A DNA stretch of 6,771 bases, from positions 1 through 6,771 of the forward strand of contig JAITGW010000202.1 in the NCBI GenBank assembly GCA_031280325.1, read 5' to 3'. The stretch comes from Oscillospiraceae bacterium (lineage in GTDB: Bacteria; Bacillota; Clostridia; Oscillospirales; Oscillospiraceae). Made by a program: the position numbers and the translations under genes. Shown here piece by piece: positions 6,683 through 6,771 of the stretch (the first letter of the stretch is position 1; every line of letters starts with the position of its first letter). The notes below the pieces were generated by a model. The model worked only from the letters and a program-made list of their open reading frames with translations. It did not search any database and was not told the DNA's origin.

Positions 6683-6717
6683 GTGCAAAATTCGCATAGC
6701 AAGCGCAAAATTCGCAT
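6680..6717 (-). repeat. Two direct repeats 20 bp apart upstream of the promoter: probable operator
   Basis: On the + strand, CAAGYGCAAAATTCGCAT occurs at 6680-6697 and 6700-6717, differing at one base (T or C). The 20-bp period puts both copies on about the same face of the helix. The inner copy overlaps the -35 box by three bases; the centres fall near -42 and -62 from the predicted start, positions typical of activator sites, though repression by blocking -35 is also possible. Each copy holds an imperfect palindrome; in copy 1, TGCAAAATTCGCA has one mismatched pair. The binding protein is not identified from sequence; the helix-turn-helix fused to the first enzyme is the nearest candidate. 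Confidence 0.7.
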
Positions 6718-6736
6718 TCTGAAACTTTTTCATCAG

Positions 6737-6756
6737 CTTTGCGCACGTTTTGCGCA
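6737..6756. repeat. Two TTTGCGCA elements 11 bp apart, inverted relative to the operator repeats
   Basis: TTTGCGCA occurs at 6738-6745 and 6749-6756, one helical turn apart. Read on the minus strand these give GCGCAAAG and GCGCAAAA, the same core as the two operator repeats (GTGCAAAA at 6683-6690, GCGCAAAA at 6703-6710) but in the opposite orientation. They may be extra binding sites or chance in GC-rich sequence. Confidence 0.4.
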
Positions 6757-6771
6757 GCGCCAGCACAAAGC

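Noticed and set aside
6603..6746. Upstream extension of the fusion protein to the ATG at 6746 (48 more residues) or at 6662
   Set aside because: The added stretch covers the operator and promoter, is Cys/Tyr/Phe-rich without family resemblance, and lacks ribosome sites; GTG at 6602 has one at the right distance.
1..6771. Search for CRISPR arrays, tRNA or rRNA genes, insertion-sequence ends and phage or plasmid genes
   Set aside because: None seen: the only repeated elements are the short operator-like repeats and hairpins, and more than 90 percent of the window is taken by the five genes.

Overview
The window carries one minus-strand gene cluster of five genes, read from right to left, with almost no sequence left over. 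In transcription order: a protein joining a Cro/C1-type helix-turn-helix to an L-cysteine desulfidase (CyuA/YhaM, UPF0597) enzyme (6602-5127); an NAD(P)-dependent aldehyde dehydrogenase (5061-3625); two inner-membrane permeases of the dipeptide/oligopeptide/nickel ABC importer type (DppB-like 3503-2550, DppC-like 2536-1667); and the matching solute-binding lipoprotein (1586 to beyond the left edge, cut off near its C terminus). The ATPase subunits (DppD/DppF type) are not in the window. If present, they most likely lie past the left edge.

The organism is probably an anaerobic member of the Bacillota, Clostridia-like, with moderately high G+C. The reasons are strong AGGAGG/AGGTG ribosome sites, a near-consensus sigma-A promoter, a binding protein with a lipobox, and an oxygen-sensitive Fe-S desulfidase. 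This is an inference from style only; there is no rRNA or marker gene.

Regulation is visible at the right end. A promoter (TTGACT, 17 bp, TATAGT; 6682-6654) sits about 50 bases before a GTG start. Two near-identical copies of an 18-base element lie exactly 20 bp apart immediately upstream of its -35 box. This looks like an operator, and the helix-turn-helix fused to the first enzyme is an obvious candidate to bind it, making that protein a possible enzyme-regulator. The three longer gaps inside the cluster (65, 121 and 80 bases) each hold a GC-rich hairpin, the largest a perfect 13-bp inverted repeat just before the first permease gene. Only the 13-base gap between the two permeases lacks one.

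As a working model (inference), the importer brings in a peptide or amino-acid-like compound, the desulfidase breaks down cysteine or a related amino acid to pyruvate, ammonia and sulfide, and the aldehyde dehydrogenase oxidises an aldehyde from the same substrate. The substrate cannot be read from the sequence.
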